This document shows positions 12,201-24,700 of a stretch of 64,000 bases of DNA, in pieces. Source of the DNA: Brachynemurus nebulosus (taxonomy: Eukaryota > Arthropoda > Insecta > Neuroptera > Myrmeleontidae). Under the pieces are notes generated by a model. It searched no databases, was not told where the DNA came from, and was given only the letters and a program-made list of their open reading frames with translations. How positions within the stretch are numbered: position 1 is the first letter of the stretch; each line of letters starts with the position of its first letter. The stretch is from NCBI GenBank assembly GCA_035578155.1, contig JAPWDM010000005.1:19900877-19964876 (forward strand), given 5' to 3'. Both the position numbers and the translations under genes were made by a program.

Positions 12201-13271
12201 TATACGCTCTTCTATATGCTATAACTTTGTAAGTAGTTTGAATTTCGTATTTTACTTGTTTGTTTAAGAGTGAACTTTTGACATTTCGTTCCTTAGAACT
12301 TTAGATAACAAAAAGTGTAATTTTCGTTTAACTTACCTAATAAAAATCGATAAATAATAAAAATTTTCCCAAAATGTTTGTGAATGCGAAAGTCAATACG
12401 ATTTAAAAAAAGGGTGAATATTCGCGAATGCAAATACTAATATTCGTTACAGCTCTAATACATAATAAGATAGTTTATGCTTTTAATCATAGAGCACTTT
12501 TAATAATTCAAAATACGTACAGTTATGTAGCTATTGCAGTGAATCATGCTTGAAATTGGCTACTATTGTTTTATGTAGCAGAAATAATTATTATGTTAAT
12601 TTTATTATAATTTTTTTTTCTACTTACGTGTGGTTGGTAAGAATAGGAATACAAAATGATTGACCTTATTCAAAATTATTGAATGATTCAGTGTTTTTTA
12701 CAGTTGAAATACTCCTTAAACGTATATTATTTAACTCATGAAATGAATTAGTTTCATAAAAAGAATTAATCGTGTTTAATTGTTTCCTATTTTTTTTTTC
12801 ATTAAAAAAAAAACCAGAGTGTAAAAATTGTAATTTTCAGGTAACGGGTCACCAGAATGAGTCATAGAAAAAATTTACACAGTAGTGGAAAATTTTAATT
12901 GAGAAAATACGCTATGAATTAAATGATTTTTTTTTTTCTAAATTTTAACCACTTATTGACATCACACAAAAGTAGGCGGTTTTGTTCGAATACGAACAAA
13001 AATGGTATGTCTACATTGATTGTAAAATTTTTTGCAGGCGTTAACACTGCAATTAGTTTGTATTTTCTAATGCGTCGGTATGTACAACTCGAATAAACTA
13101 TATATATATACATACATATAAAAACCTGTTACAATAAATTCAACATCACATACAATATTTGACTTTTAAAAATAGATGAGTTGGTGGGAGCGCTGTTGAA
13201 TAGAATTAAAAGAATCAACAGCTAATAGTTTAAGGCGAGTATCGGTGACTTTTACCAGATTTTTAAGCATA
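9258..13271. other. AT-rich non-coding stretch with one G-rich block
   Basis: No gene is supportable. Around 10790-11240 the composition changes: there are runs such as GGGGTGAAATCGCCCTCC and AGGGGTGGTTGGGGGTT, unlike the surrounding AT-rich DNA. This is probably a fragment of an untyped dispersed repeat. The rest is low-complexity A/T sequence. Confidence 0.5.
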
Positions 13272-13279
13272 CACTACAC

Positions 13280-14336
13280 TAGAGATGTGCCAAACTCGTG
13301 AACTCATGCGTGACCCGCCGGGTCACGCGTGACCCATCGTGATCTTGAGTAATTTTTTATGATCGTGCGTGAGTGGGCGTGATCGTGACATTTAATTTAT
13401 TGCCGTGAATAATTCGTGAGTCACGAAAAGTTAAAGACCATGAATAAAAAATTTTTAAAAATAATTTTTTTCAATTTTAGGGAATATTAACTAAACCAAT
13501 TTGATTTTTTAACTACAAAAAAAAAACTTTTCTTTTATATTAGGTACTTTTTATGAGTACAAGTAGGTAGAAATCCAGTAACCCTTTGTACTAACAAATT
13601 CCAATCTTTTACCGAGATACTTGGAGTGTATACAAAATGATTTACAATTTAGAAATGTCCAACAGTGTTTATGATGTTCTGATTATTTCTTCCGAACAAA
13701 TTCTTAAAATTGACCTGTCTCATGATGTGTGTATTTTCGGTCTCAGTCAATGGGTATATTTGAAAATATTACAAGGTCAGTTTTACAGCTTTGAATAGTA
13801 TAGGATCTATCATTCTATGAAGGAGTAATAAAAAGAACATATGGGTTAATTTTAAGGAAATATTATCTTTTTCAACATTTTAAGTTGTTTATTGTCACAA
13901 TTTTGTTAAAAAATTACATATATTATTTGGTTTGGTTGTGCGAAATATCTACAAAAATTAAACAATAAATCACCAGATGGAAAATTTTAAAAATTTTCTC
14001 ACTTTCCATAAAAAATTAAATAGTATGTAACTTGCATCAGTATTAATTTCAGTGAACCGTGCTTACCGTAATTCTAATTTTATCGTGAGGACATAATTTT
14101 AACTGACTGTTAAAACGATAGTGTTTTTCACTCAAAATTCAAACGATTAGATTTAAAAGTTTTTATGTTTAATTTAGAAGCGTGCGTGAATGTGAAAGCA
14201 TTAAAGTTTTTTGTTCGTGATCGTGCGTGAGTGTGAAAAAAAATAAATTTTCTCGTCCGTGACTGGGCGTGAGTACAAAACTTAATTCGTGACTGTGCGT
14301 GATCGTGAGTAAAATGTACTCACGAGCACATCTCTA
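13280..14336. mobile_element. Non-autonomous hAT-type element, 8-bp TSD CACTACAC
   Basis: The element starts TAGAGATGTGCCAAACTCG and ends in the complement of TAGAGATGTGCTCGTGAG. CACTACAC is present exactly on both sides (13272-13279, 14337-14344). The 8-bp duplication and ends are those of hAT transposons. There is no transposase ORF. About 170 bp inside each end are dense CGTGA/CGTGCGTGA words in both orientations (about 13300-13440 and 14170-14325), likely transposase-binding subterminal repeats (inference). Confidence 0.88.
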
Positions 14337-14449
14337 CACTACACTACTCGCGAAATTGCCTGAAGTGGGTCACTTCGTGTTTTCTCGCGTCATCTCGGAT
14401 TACTTCCACTTCTTATCTGAGTAAAAGCGCAAAACGATTCACTACCTTA

Positions 14450-15123
14450 CGCTCCTTTCACATTATACGGTTTTTGCCGTACGGCAAAAAACCGTACGGT
14501 CGCATTGTTTTAGTAGAGTGAAGAAGAACATTGGACCTTTCACATTACACGGTCACGGCAAAATGCCGTTGCCGTGCTGTGAAGCAGCCGTCTCTTGCCA
14601 CTGGACTTCACGGTTACCGTACGCCGTTTTTAGCTCAGTAGTGTATGTAATTAAATGGATTCTTTCACATTAGACGGTTTTTTGACGTACGGTATTAACA
14701 ATATTTTGTTGAATTTCATGTTAATTATTAAAATTTATTTGTGAAATGGATGAAACCAATGTTGAATGTAATAACCAGTATTTTAATAGATTGTATGTAA
14801 TTTCGAAATTGTGTGTTTTGATGTCAAGTTCGCTAAGAAATTAATCAAAAGAGTCTGTAAACATCCGCAAATAGTTGAAAAACTTATTTTTGTCATTTTT
14901 CAGATCTTGAAAGAGTACGATAATAAATAATCCTACTTTATATTTCCTCTGATTTATAGAATTAACTTTAATCACACTTGTTACTTGTATGATGTTGCAA
15001 ATCAAATGAAGACATTCAGTGTACAACGGTAAAAAACCGTGCAATGTGAAAGCAACAATATCACGGCAAGAAGTCGTACGATTTTTTTCCGTACGGCGAA
15101 AACCGTACAATGTGAAAGGAGCG
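14450..15123. mobile_element. PIF/Harbinger-type MITE, TSD TTA
   Basis: Terminal inverted repeats CGCTCCTTTCACATTATACG and the complement of CGCTCCTTTCACATTGTACG are flanked by TTA on both sides (14447-14449, 15124-15126). Next to each end are palindromic CCGTACGG words. Related CTTTCACATTA-ACGG blocks recur inside near 14538 and 14663. The 674 bp carry no transposase. The 3-bp TTA target places it with PIF/Harbinger. It sits about 100 bp from the hAT element on its left. Confidence 0.82.
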
Positions 15124-15126
15124 TTA

Positions 15127-16678
15127 GAGTATGTCTATAAATATGTCAATTGAGTAACTGGTGACGTTACTCGAACCTCGACGAACTTCGCCGAGTACTT
15201 TGGCGAGCAACTTCAACCGAAAGTGTAATGGACACTTAAAAATTTTAACAATACGTATATATTGAGTTTTAAGTAAGCTTAGTAATTTTCGAGAAAAAAA
15301 ATTGTTTATTTTTCGAAATTTAAACAAACAAAGAGAAAGGAAGGCGTCAAAAAATAATTACAGCGGACTTCTTCAGACGATATACGACTCTACACGTAGC
15401 GCACAAACACTTCCATACGTTGTATACAAATTTGAAATTATAAACAACTTATAAATATCACAGTCAGTTAACAAAATACGTTTATACTTTAATGAATTGT
15501 CTATCTGTATGTAAGTTTATAATTGCATAAGATTCATAAATCACTTTAGATCAAGATGATCAGTTGATCACATACAATCCCACACATATGGAGAGGTGAA
15601 GAGACGAAGAGAAAGGTATAGAAAATTAATAAACACTACTTACTTGTAAAACAGCTCATGAATTTTGTTGTTATTAGTGTAGTACAGAAGTAGTTTTGAA
15701 TAAATTTTAAATTATGCGCATGTAATTTAGTAGAATCTATAGTTACAAAATTTACATATAAGACGATTATGGTATTAGAAAAATATAAAAAAGTATTAGG
15801 GATAATTTCAGTAAGTTATTTTTTCAACAAGAAATTTAATAAATCGTCTTAAGTATCTGACCAGTTTTGTCCAACGGTAATGGTGATATCAAGAATTATG
15901 TCTTACTTAGTAGGTCAACAGTAAAGAGGTCTTACGATGTTCAAAACTTCAAATTTTGTTTTCTTTTCTTAAGAAATTACAGCACGATTGTGCCTTTTTA
16001 CAGTTTCCTTTAAGAACTTGATCAATTTTCAAGAAAAATTTCCCTTGCAAAAGAACTAAGTAAAAGTACCTAAAATTTAATATCTTCTTGCTTTTCTGAT
16101 TGTCTAAGACAGACTTTCAGTTTTGTGTCGGTAAGTCAAATTGCAAATACCAAAATATTTGGCGAGCCAAGAAAAATGCGATTGTTTACTTCAGCTTCAT
16201 TGTCTCCGTGAACAAACTTATGACAGTGAAGTTCAGCTCCTCGATGAGAACAGGAAAATCACATTTGGGAAACATTTTCTGAATGAATTGAGCCATGTAT
16301 ACAAGAAAAATGAAAATTTGGCACTCATATTTCATCAACAGATTTGGTTGATACCATTTTTGTAAGCTATTCATTTAAACAAGAAAAAATTAAACGTCAT
16401 CATGAATACCAATTTAAAAAAAGAAAAACTTCAAAAAACTGTAATTTTGATGCTAGGAACATGAAATTTGAAGATGCTCATAGATTTTCGGTACTGATCT
16501 TTCAGTTTTGACATTTAGAATTGTAGAGATCGTAGACAGGACATTTCCTGAACAAAATTGGTTATTTTGACTAAAGAACTTAATTTATGCAATTCCCCGA
16601 ACTAATTCTAATGTAACATACATAGGTAGTAAAGAAGATTTGAACACCAGAGTGGTAAATTCCGTTATTTTTGTTTGT
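15127..16678. other. AT-rich non-coding stretch
   Basis: No gene or element end is recognisable. Overlapping ORFs near 16100-16374 (60-74 codons on both strands) have no family motif and are left out. Confidence 0.5.
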
Positions 16679-16686
16679 ACTACGTA

Positions 16687-17605
16687 TAGGGTTGCCAACC
16701 ATACTTTATAATAAAGTATTCTACTTTATTTTTCACAAACATACTTTATACTTTCGTATAAAAATAAAGTATGCTAAAAAACTTTATTTTGAATCTTGAC
16801 TATGATTACACTAAACAAAACTCTCCGATACGTAATTCTCAAAAGATTTATTAAATATTAAGATGGATGGTTTAGCTATACTCTGAACAAATAATACTTA
16901 AAAGAAATCCTAAAAAATCTACTAATTATAACAAATAATTGGCAATAAAATACTGTTGAAAAACGGCAATATATACTTAAAAATTCGTGCGATAGCTTAC
17001 CAAATATAAAAAAATATTTCTTAAATAAAACAAATTTTTATTACTTTGCAAAATATCACTATTTTATTTTGACAAAACTTGTTACAAAGTTGACAGAACT
17101 TGTTACAAAGTTTTATAAAGTTGGCATATTTCGTTCTATATGACGTAACAAGTTCTGTCAACTTTGTAACAAGTTTTGTCAAAATAAAATAGTGATATTT
17201 TGCAAAGTAATAAAAATTTGTTTATTTACAATATGGATTATCACAAAGTAACGCTCAAATCAGTGAATTATTTAAATATTTATTATTTACTTTCTGTTCC
17301 CAGAAGCCTAGCTTTCACTGAGAGTTTTTTCGGTGATAAATGTGAAGTGGCGAGCAAAGAGAAATAGATCCTCCATAAATTTAAAAGAAAATGAATCATG
17401 TATTTATTAATTTAAATCTAAACTTAGATTGTAAAATTAGCTATGAAACCTTCATAGATAACAAAAATTGTTAGCATGTGCTAAAAACCCCAAAAAAGCC
17501 AATAAAATCTCAAATTTGGAAAATACTTTTTTTTCTGACAAATACTTTATTTTTTTGTATTTAAAAGATTAGATTATTTTTCTCAAAGAAAGTGGGCAAC
17601 CCCTA
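16687..17605. mobile_element. hAT-type element, 8-bp TSD ACTACGTA, carrying an inner palindrome
   Basis: Ends are TAGGGTTGCCAACC (left) and the complement of TAGGGGTTGCCCAC (right), with ACTACGTA repeated exactly outside (16679-16686, 17606-17613). TAGGG(G)TTGCC ends and the 8-bp duplication indicate hAT. Near both ends are repeated ATACTTTATT/AATAAAGTAT words. It has no transposase ORF. A separate long palindrome lies inside (17032-17222). Confidence 0.85.
17032..17222. repeat. Long near-perfect palindrome inside the hAT element
   Basis: Arms of roughly 85 bp (about 17032-17122 and 17142-17222) are reverse complements over words such as TTGCAAAATATCACTATTTT and TTGTTACAAAGTTGACAG. They are separated by a short spacer. 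Just downstream, ACAAAGTAACGCTCAAATC closely matches a word at about 61451-61470 in one of the double-hairpin elements, so this palindrome is probably a relic of that same family inserted into the hAT element (inference). Confidence 0.7.
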
Positions 17606-17613
17606 ACTACGTA

Positions 17614-18861
17614 TATGCCTTTCGTCAAAATTGGCAATTAACATCAAAGAACCTTTTCTGGTTAGAGCTAGAACTTCCTGTTTCCTCCAACCTTAGTATA
17701 TGTATATGTACATGCATATTATGTACGTCAGTTCTGGAATCATAAAGTTTTTGGTACAAAAACTATTATTTTTCTCAACTAATAAAGAAAATATTCCATA
17801 CTTAACATCAAAACAATTAAACTTACTACTTAATTAACATTTAATTTATCTACTGCCCCTCTTATTTCTTCCACTCAAGATAAATCAACCATCAGAATAC
17901 TAAGAATCAACAATAATTTCGACATTCTTCAATAAATTTATCAATTTTATTAATTACTATATCTGAGTGTACTTAAGTCAATGATTCTATTTTTTAATGA
18001 ATGGCTCGTAAATATACTTAAATGATTTCCATCAAACACGCATGCATGACTTAAGTCACTGTTATGTGTTTGGTAGTTTGTTGAGAACGATTATTAAAAT
18101 ATAAACACAACAATATGAATACAACCATGCATATATATGTATGGATATTTTTTTAAAAAAAAGCAAACTTCACTGTTGTGTTGTAGCGTTGTATAATATT
18201 AGTGAATGACAATCCGCGGACCGCGATATTAGTGTTCGTTGTGTGTTCTCAATGCATACATTCACAATATCGTACCGGCAGCATACGAGAAACACTGTGT
18301 TATCGAGTGTGCCCAGTTAGTGTAAAAAGTTTGCAATAACTTTTTTTTTGTAAAGCCCCCGTGATCGAAGTGAGTTTTGTGTGAGTTTGTGATTGCAGTG
18401 ATTGTGCATAATTGTGATGTAAACATTGGATTAGATCCCATGTTAAAAATGTTGGTTTTTGTTTTTTAATATAGTCATTTATTTCAAAAATTTAGTTTCT
18501 ACTCTTGTTTTGAATTGCAATTACTAAAAATATTTCTGTTTGATTTTTATTTAGCCGAGATGAATCAACAATGATGTATTTTCTGTTGAAATTTTGTTGA
18601 TATTTCGTAAAATCTTTTAGTGACATCATTGTCCTTGAATACAACTGTTGGTTTTATTTATGTCCCAGGTGAAATGACGTATCTGTAGTCAGACTAATAA
18701 CGGAACAAAGTAGTAGTAGTTGCGTGCAGATCGTGAACTACTTAATTGAATGCGATTATGCTTAAATCATAAGTTGATTTAAGTTTTACACTTTTTTGAA
18801 ATGTTTTAGAGTTTTAAATTTAATTCTGACAGTATTTCGATTCGTTTTAAGGGCGGCAAGA
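17614..18861. other. AT-rich stretch with a possible promoter segment
   Basis: No coding region is supportable. The less AT-rich part at 18190-18440 looks different from its surroundings and is described under the putative first exon. The rest is A/T-rich with no clear repeats. Confidence 0.45.
18314..18369 (+). promoter_or_regulatory. Possible start site and untranslated first exon
   Basis: A local rise in GC and CpG words (CCGCGGACCGCG near 18215, CGTACCGGCAGCATACG near 18270) precedes an initiator-like CCCAGTTAGTG at 18312. It is followed by a strong splice donor GTGAGT at 18370-18375. There is no ATG in the putative exon, so it would be 5' UTR. It could serve the plus-strand gene whose first coding exon starts at 39911, but nothing here proves the link. 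Confidence 0.2.
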
Positions 18862-18869
18862 GGCATTCT

Positions 18870-19027
18870 CAGGGCCGTCTAATCCAGTAAACACAATAGG
18901 CACTGTGCCTAAGGTTTACGAACCTACAAGAGTCTAGCAAAGTCTAAAATTGAAAATTTAAATAGGAAGATAACAATATAACAGATACAAATTGCTTAGG
19001 GTCTACCACGATTCTTAGACGGCTCTG
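18870..19027. mobile_element. Short hAT-type MITE with CAGGGCCGTC ends
   Basis: Left end CAGGGCCGTCTAATCC and right end complement CAGAGCCGTCTAAGAATC bound 158 bp. The outside 8-mers GGCATTCT and GAGATTCT agree at 6 of 8 positions, a decayed hAT duplication. There is no coding sequence. The interior keeps a GTGCCTAAGG/TTGCTTAGGG near-repeat. Confidence 0.6.
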
Positions 19028-19324
19028 GAGATTCTGTTGTGTTGGCTAACAAAAATCCTATTATACGTAAAGATTTTCTGCAATTTATCTTGGCCAGATG
19101 AATATCGGCAAAGTTTTTCTGAGAAGACGGCTGCAGACGCCAGTCCACATCTTCCAAATTCTAATTTTAAACCTTCAACCTTCCTCATGCCCCATCCACA
19201 TATAAATAAAAGGCAAATAAAAATAATGTGTCTGTCTTTCTGTTTTTTTATTTGTTGAGTGTGTAATAGAGCAGATATTAATTTTTTCGGAAATAATAAC
19301 GCTTTATTTGATAAGGTAAAAAGG

Positions 19325-19918
19325 TAGGGATGATCGATATTAGAAAAACATCGATGTCAACATCGATGTTAACATCGATTCAAGAGTATCGATACACGAT
19401 ATACATATATCGAAAGAAAGACATCGATGTTCGAAAACATCGATGTTTCTGTAACAAAATAAACAACCATTATAATCTATTATTTTATTTATTAAAAATT
19501 AACATTGCCAGTATTTATTTGGTATACTTTGCAAAAAAGTCACTTTATTAGAAGTTTCCTTTTTAATATGTTCCTTTGTTGAGACAAATGCTGCCCAGCT
19601 TTTGAAAAAAGTCTCTCTGAAGCTGTTGAAGTTGCTGTGAAATACAAATATTTAATGGCAATTTTTATCAAGTTTGGATAAGTGGATCCTAGAACTTGCC
19701 ATAAAAGTAATGGATCTTATTTTAAATCAGCGACAGGACTTTATAAATACTGGATAGCTTAGAGTAATATCGATGTTTCGATATTATTGAATTATCGATG
19801 TTATGAGTAACATCGATGTGTCGATGTTATCGAGGACATAACATCGATGTTTTTACCTCGATATTTTCCCCCTAAACATCGATATTTTTCTACCATCGGT
19901 AAATATCGATCATCCCTA
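19325..19918. mobile_element. hAT deletion derivative, copy 1, TSD TAAAAAGG/TGAAAAGG
   Basis: Ends TAGGGATGATCGATATT and its complement are flanked by 8-mers matching at 7 of 8 (19317-19324, 19919-19926). Both ends are packed with ACATCGATGTT words (about 19345-19450 and 19770-19890). The middle keeps a piece of transposase on the minus strand. A second copy lies at 57665-58264. Superfamily assignment rests on the TSD, the ends and the retained transposase fragment together. Confidence 0.92.
19544..19675 (-). pseudogene. hAT transposase C-terminal (dimerisation) fragment
   Basis: Reading the minus strand gives LIKIAIKYLYF, then ATSTASERLFSKAGQHL, then SQQRNILKRKLLIK and a stop. This is the conserved S-ERLFSKAG block at the C-terminus of hAT transposases (Dimer_Tnp_hAT), which mediates multimer formation. 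The zinc finger, DDE domain and start are missing, so it cannot act. It lies inside the non-autonomous element, so that element is an internal deletion product of a full hAT transposon. Confidence 0.85.
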
Positions 19919-19926
19919 TGAAAAGG

Positions 19927-21057
19927 ATGTTAGTAATATGGTCGAACATTAGGAAAAAATGAAGTATGAAACCTACACATAACTATGTAATAAACATAAT
20001 ATATATTTGCAAAGCGAAAATTTATTTGTATTGCTCTTTAGGAGCCGAAAAACGGACCTTATCCAGACTTGTCCCATTACTGGAATACATGACGTTAATA
20101 ACCATACATTACTTCCTATAAATACTCAAATCAACAGCGACTTATGTATTTCATTCCGGAACAGTAATAGCCTTAACAGTTAAGATTTTGTTAGGTACCA
20201 AATAATTAGGTATTGTTATTGTGTTGTTTAATTTTTGCCCTAGCACTAATTTTGATTGAACTTTAAACAAGATTCGTATATATTTTTTTGTTTTGTTTAC
20301 CACATGTCTTGAATTTTTTCCTTATTAAGAACACAACAAAACAACTTTACACTTCTGTAATTATTTTTTTTTCATTTAATATTCAAATTAAAATAGTGTT
20401 CAACACCTATAATTACATGGGAAATATGGCGCCAACATTAATTTTATGTTTCAAAAAAAAGAATTGTGTACGTATTTGGAATAGATTATTACGATTAACG
20501 ATCGATTGATCGCTGATATGACCCACCAAACGACTAGAAATACTTCAAAGAGAAAATTAAACATGCAGAATTAAAATTCAAAACAAATCACAACAAAAAT
20601 CAGATTTACTTTATGTCCTTGGATCTATATTTTTATACGTAGTGATTAATGTGGGCACTGTAGACTGTTTTAATTCATTATTATTCCATCTAATAAGTTA
20701 ATTAATGAATTAGCTTGTTCGCTGATCAAATTCTAAGATACAATAAATTAGAATATACCTCCATGCAACTGTAAACACATGCTGCTGAATTAATTATGTA
20801 CTACAATCAATTGATGAGTTATTAACACAAAACAAATGAGCACATATGATTTGTTTCGGACAATAATGGCACAAGTGGAAAAGAAACTGCAACCTGATAT
20901 GTGAAATATCAGATTTCATATTGATTTTTTAAATTTATGTAAAAAAAATAAATATAAATTACGTTCAAATTATATCAATTTGGAGGCCATTTTACGTCAA
21001 CTTTGATTTTGATACTGATTTTGATTTGTTTATTCGATGGCGGAAGTATGACTAATT
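19927..21057. other. AT-rich non-coding stretch
   Basis: I see no gene, element end or repeat that can be supported here. Confidence 0.5.
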
Positions 21058-21790
21058 TCAAAAATGCATCACTGCTTGCATGAGGCAGAGTCAAAAGTTC
21101 AAAAACGCATCAGACGCATCACAACGAAAAATCAAAAGTTCATTTTTGCATTTGATGTGTCAAAACAATGCATCAAGAAATTTGGTGATGCCGGATGCGT
21201 GTCCAAGATGCATGCCATGTGTACATATAATGTAGAATTATAACTACTTGCCATATTATGTAGGTATTAACACAAATAGGAATAATTCCGAAAAACAAAT
21301 TGTTGAAAAAGATGAATGTATACGTATTTACCTTTGATTAAAATTGTTTAAACTATTTGAATACATCTTGCACTCAAAATAGGTATGTAATATTTTTTAT
21401 GCAAATAATTTCAATACTTTCAATTTCAAGTAAGTTCAAGTTGAAATTCAAAGATAATGTACCTATACAGAGACTGTATTGCTATATTATCTATAGTCTA
21501 TCATGCTACATTACCTGTTTTATCTATAGCCAAATCAGAGGCTAAATTATGCCAATATCTCGTTCAAAAACATTTAATGTGCATCAAATTTCAAGAGAGC
21601 ATCAGCAGCGCATCATGTAGTATTAGACGCATCAGAAAAGTCATGATGCTGCATCGATGCGGTAAAGTTTACATTTTTGAAGTTACCCTATATGTGGTTG
21701 TAGAAACAAATGTCTGAAGAAAATTTGGAAAGTTATGCTTGTTTAGAATTTCGGAAATGTTCAGAAATTCGGTGATAGACGCATCACCAA
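21058..21790. repeat. Cluster of GCATCA/TGATGC words
   Basis: GCATCA or its complement recurs many times at about 21065-21215 and 21585-21660, again at 21780, with AT-rich DNA between. Two arrays of one short word either side of a plain middle match the pattern of the hAT-type elements in this window. I could not place terminal inverted repeats or a duplication, so calling it an element is inference. Confidence 0.4.
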
Positions 21791-24700
21791 GGGCCTTTTG
21801 GCTGAGCAGAAGATAAAATGATACAGGACAGCAGAAATCAAATTCCAAAGGACATAAAATTAACACCAGAAATTTTCTGAAAATTAATCCCTGAATTTTT
21901 TTTCTCTAGAAATAGTTAAAATATTCATATCTAAATTTTCATGATAAAAAGCAGCAAATATTAGTGAAATAGTTTTCTCTTTTTTTTAATTTTTTAAGAA
22001 ATCAACATATAATCTTTTCGAAATTCTCGTGGGATCATTTAAACTCCGTGTATACTAAGTGATCCTGCTTTTCACTCTCCAGGACTCGGATATTTTAGGA
22101 GCAAACTGGTGTAGGCTCTGTACATTGAGACACAGCCGTAAGTTTTTAACGTAAATACGTTTGTAGATAGGGCAAGTTGAAAAAAGATTTAAATAGAAAT
22201 GTAATTTAGTTTACTTTAACTTGTAGTTTAAGGTCCTTTCATTTAGATGGTTTTTGACGTATTCAAACTACATATTTATAAGAATATTTGCCCCAATTTT
22301 TTCCAGGCCAGTCCTGGTTCAACCTACAGGGATGGGTGCTCTTTTAAGAAGACCTACCTAACATTTATCAATTTAAACTTTTTTCTATCTTTATTAGAAA
22401 ATCTTCCTTATATTTTCGTAGCGCATTTCACAGTATTTGTTAGATGTATTTACGTTCCAAAAGGACTTCGCGCACAGCAAGATAAAGCACCCATTGTTCC
22501 ATATCTTCACTCTTAAACTAATTTAAACACTTGTTTAACTCACCTGGAAGTATTTAAAACTTCAACGGTGCGAACAGAAATATTAAACATTACATAATTT
22601 AAATACGTCCTGACTGATCTACGGATATGTACTGCATGAATAATTATGGATGGGTTATTTGAACAGAGTGATTAATCACAAGGAGATTTATCATGTAGTG
22701 AGTTAGTGAGTGACCAACGATCATTGGAGTACGAGCTACATATTGATGAGTTGTAAATTGATGTTTCAAGGTTACTCAAGTGTGAAGCGAGATGTGAAAA
22801 AAACACATTAAAAAATGAGAGTACAAAGAACAAAACACTCTCAATTATTGTTACTTAAGTAATATTGTTGCTTGTTTACAAGATGTTTCAAAATTACAAT
22901 ATTGTTACAATAGTTTTAATAATTGTTTTATGGCGGTTATTTGTGGAGGTGCTAATGCATTCTATGTAAAAGTATATGGAAATAATAAAAACTGGTAATG
23001 CATTTTTTTTCTACAACCTTTTCAGTGGCCAACAGCCGCACAGATTTTGTATGTTTGGTTACATTTTTGATAAAATTAAAACGGTGGAGTTAACGGAAAT
23101 GAGAAATCTAGAACGTAAATCGTATTTCCAGGCAAAATTTGGACATTTCAATTGCAAAAATAGAAATTTCATTTCCAAATTACTTAAAAGACACTCTTAC
23201 TATATACATAGACTGTTCTCTGAATAATGATTTAATTTAGTAAAAATGAAAATTTATCTTTATGATGTCATCAAACATACTCAAAAAATTTTGAGCTATA
23301 AAATTTGCAATTAAGGATTTTACTTTCGAAAGTAGGAGTCAGCAGCCAGGAATACAAAAAAAAAGAAACCACAAATTTCATAAATCTACACTATGAAGCA
23401 AAAAACAACAAAAAATTACTTACTTATAGTAATATATGGCTTGGAAGTTATGGTCAATTATCATTCAGGATTAGAGAGAATTGTTTGCTATTGAAATGGA
23501 CCATTTGGACTAAAATTAAATGTCAACATTTTTACAGCAGAAACTATCACCTCGAAATTACTAAGAAGTCGCTTAAACAACTGATTATAAAAGAAAAATG
23601 AAATTTTATCTTTGTGACGCCAGGTCTATATGTAATTATTTTTCGGTCAACGAATTTGTAACTGAGGCGTTAAAATTTTTATTGGTGCCCATTTCATTTC
23701 AAAATTAAAACCGTAAGACTGAATTTTCTTCTGTAGATTATTCCAGTAGCCAACCTCCAGTAACCAAGTCGTTTATTATACATATTTTTAGTTTTAAAAA
23801 AATTTGGACTAACGTAAAAGCCCCCATTATGGAACGGTATCTAATACTGGAACAGTTTTGACATTTACATATTTATTTCTCTAATTAAGTAAGGAAACAT
23901 TAAATGCGAGGTGAATTTAAATTGGAAAACAATCATTCTATTAATAATGATTTTTGTTATCAGACGTTTCTTTCAGAAATAACTTCATTAATATGTAAAT
24001 ATCAAAACTGTTTCAGTATTAGATACCGTTCCATAATGGGGGCTTTAATATTGAAACCAGATAAAACCAACAAAATTAGATCGATATTCGAATAAAAAGA
24101 ATTTATCAGATTAATTAGCAGACCTCTTGTTAGAAAAAAATACATTATACCTAATATGTTACAAAATTTTTGTTATATATATAATTGATGCTTGGAATTT
24201 TAAATATTTTGCATAGTAAACAGGCAAATCTATTTAAACATATATGCAAAATTTAAAAATAATTGAAAGATGCATTGTTAAAAAAAAGAGATTAGTTCCT
24301 GGAGTAAATGAATTATTAACCTAAAATTTGGCAATATTTGGTAACGTCGTATTAAATAAAGGGTGACTGAAGGTTCAAAAATATAGTCGCGTACCTAGAA
24401 CTTACAAAATCCCAGTTTAGCAAAAAAAAATTATCAATGATTGCGAAAGTATTTCCAGTTTCCAGGTTGACACTAGAGACTCGATACTTCCAAAAAAAAA
24501 TTTAAATATTAATCTTTATTCATTGCTTATGTTTATCAGGCAATTTGATTGGTCTCGTGGGACAGTTATACTCAGTTATATATTACATGATTTAGTGAAG
24601 TCACACGGACATCTTTTCATATTCAAATTATTATTGAAAGAATTCTTTTTGTTTAAAATATGAACTAAACCATAGATAACATCCGATTTAAATATTTTCT

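Noticed and set aside
16100..16374. Three overlapping ORFs on both strands
   Set aside because: Mutually overlapping short frames without motifs; no basis for choosing any.
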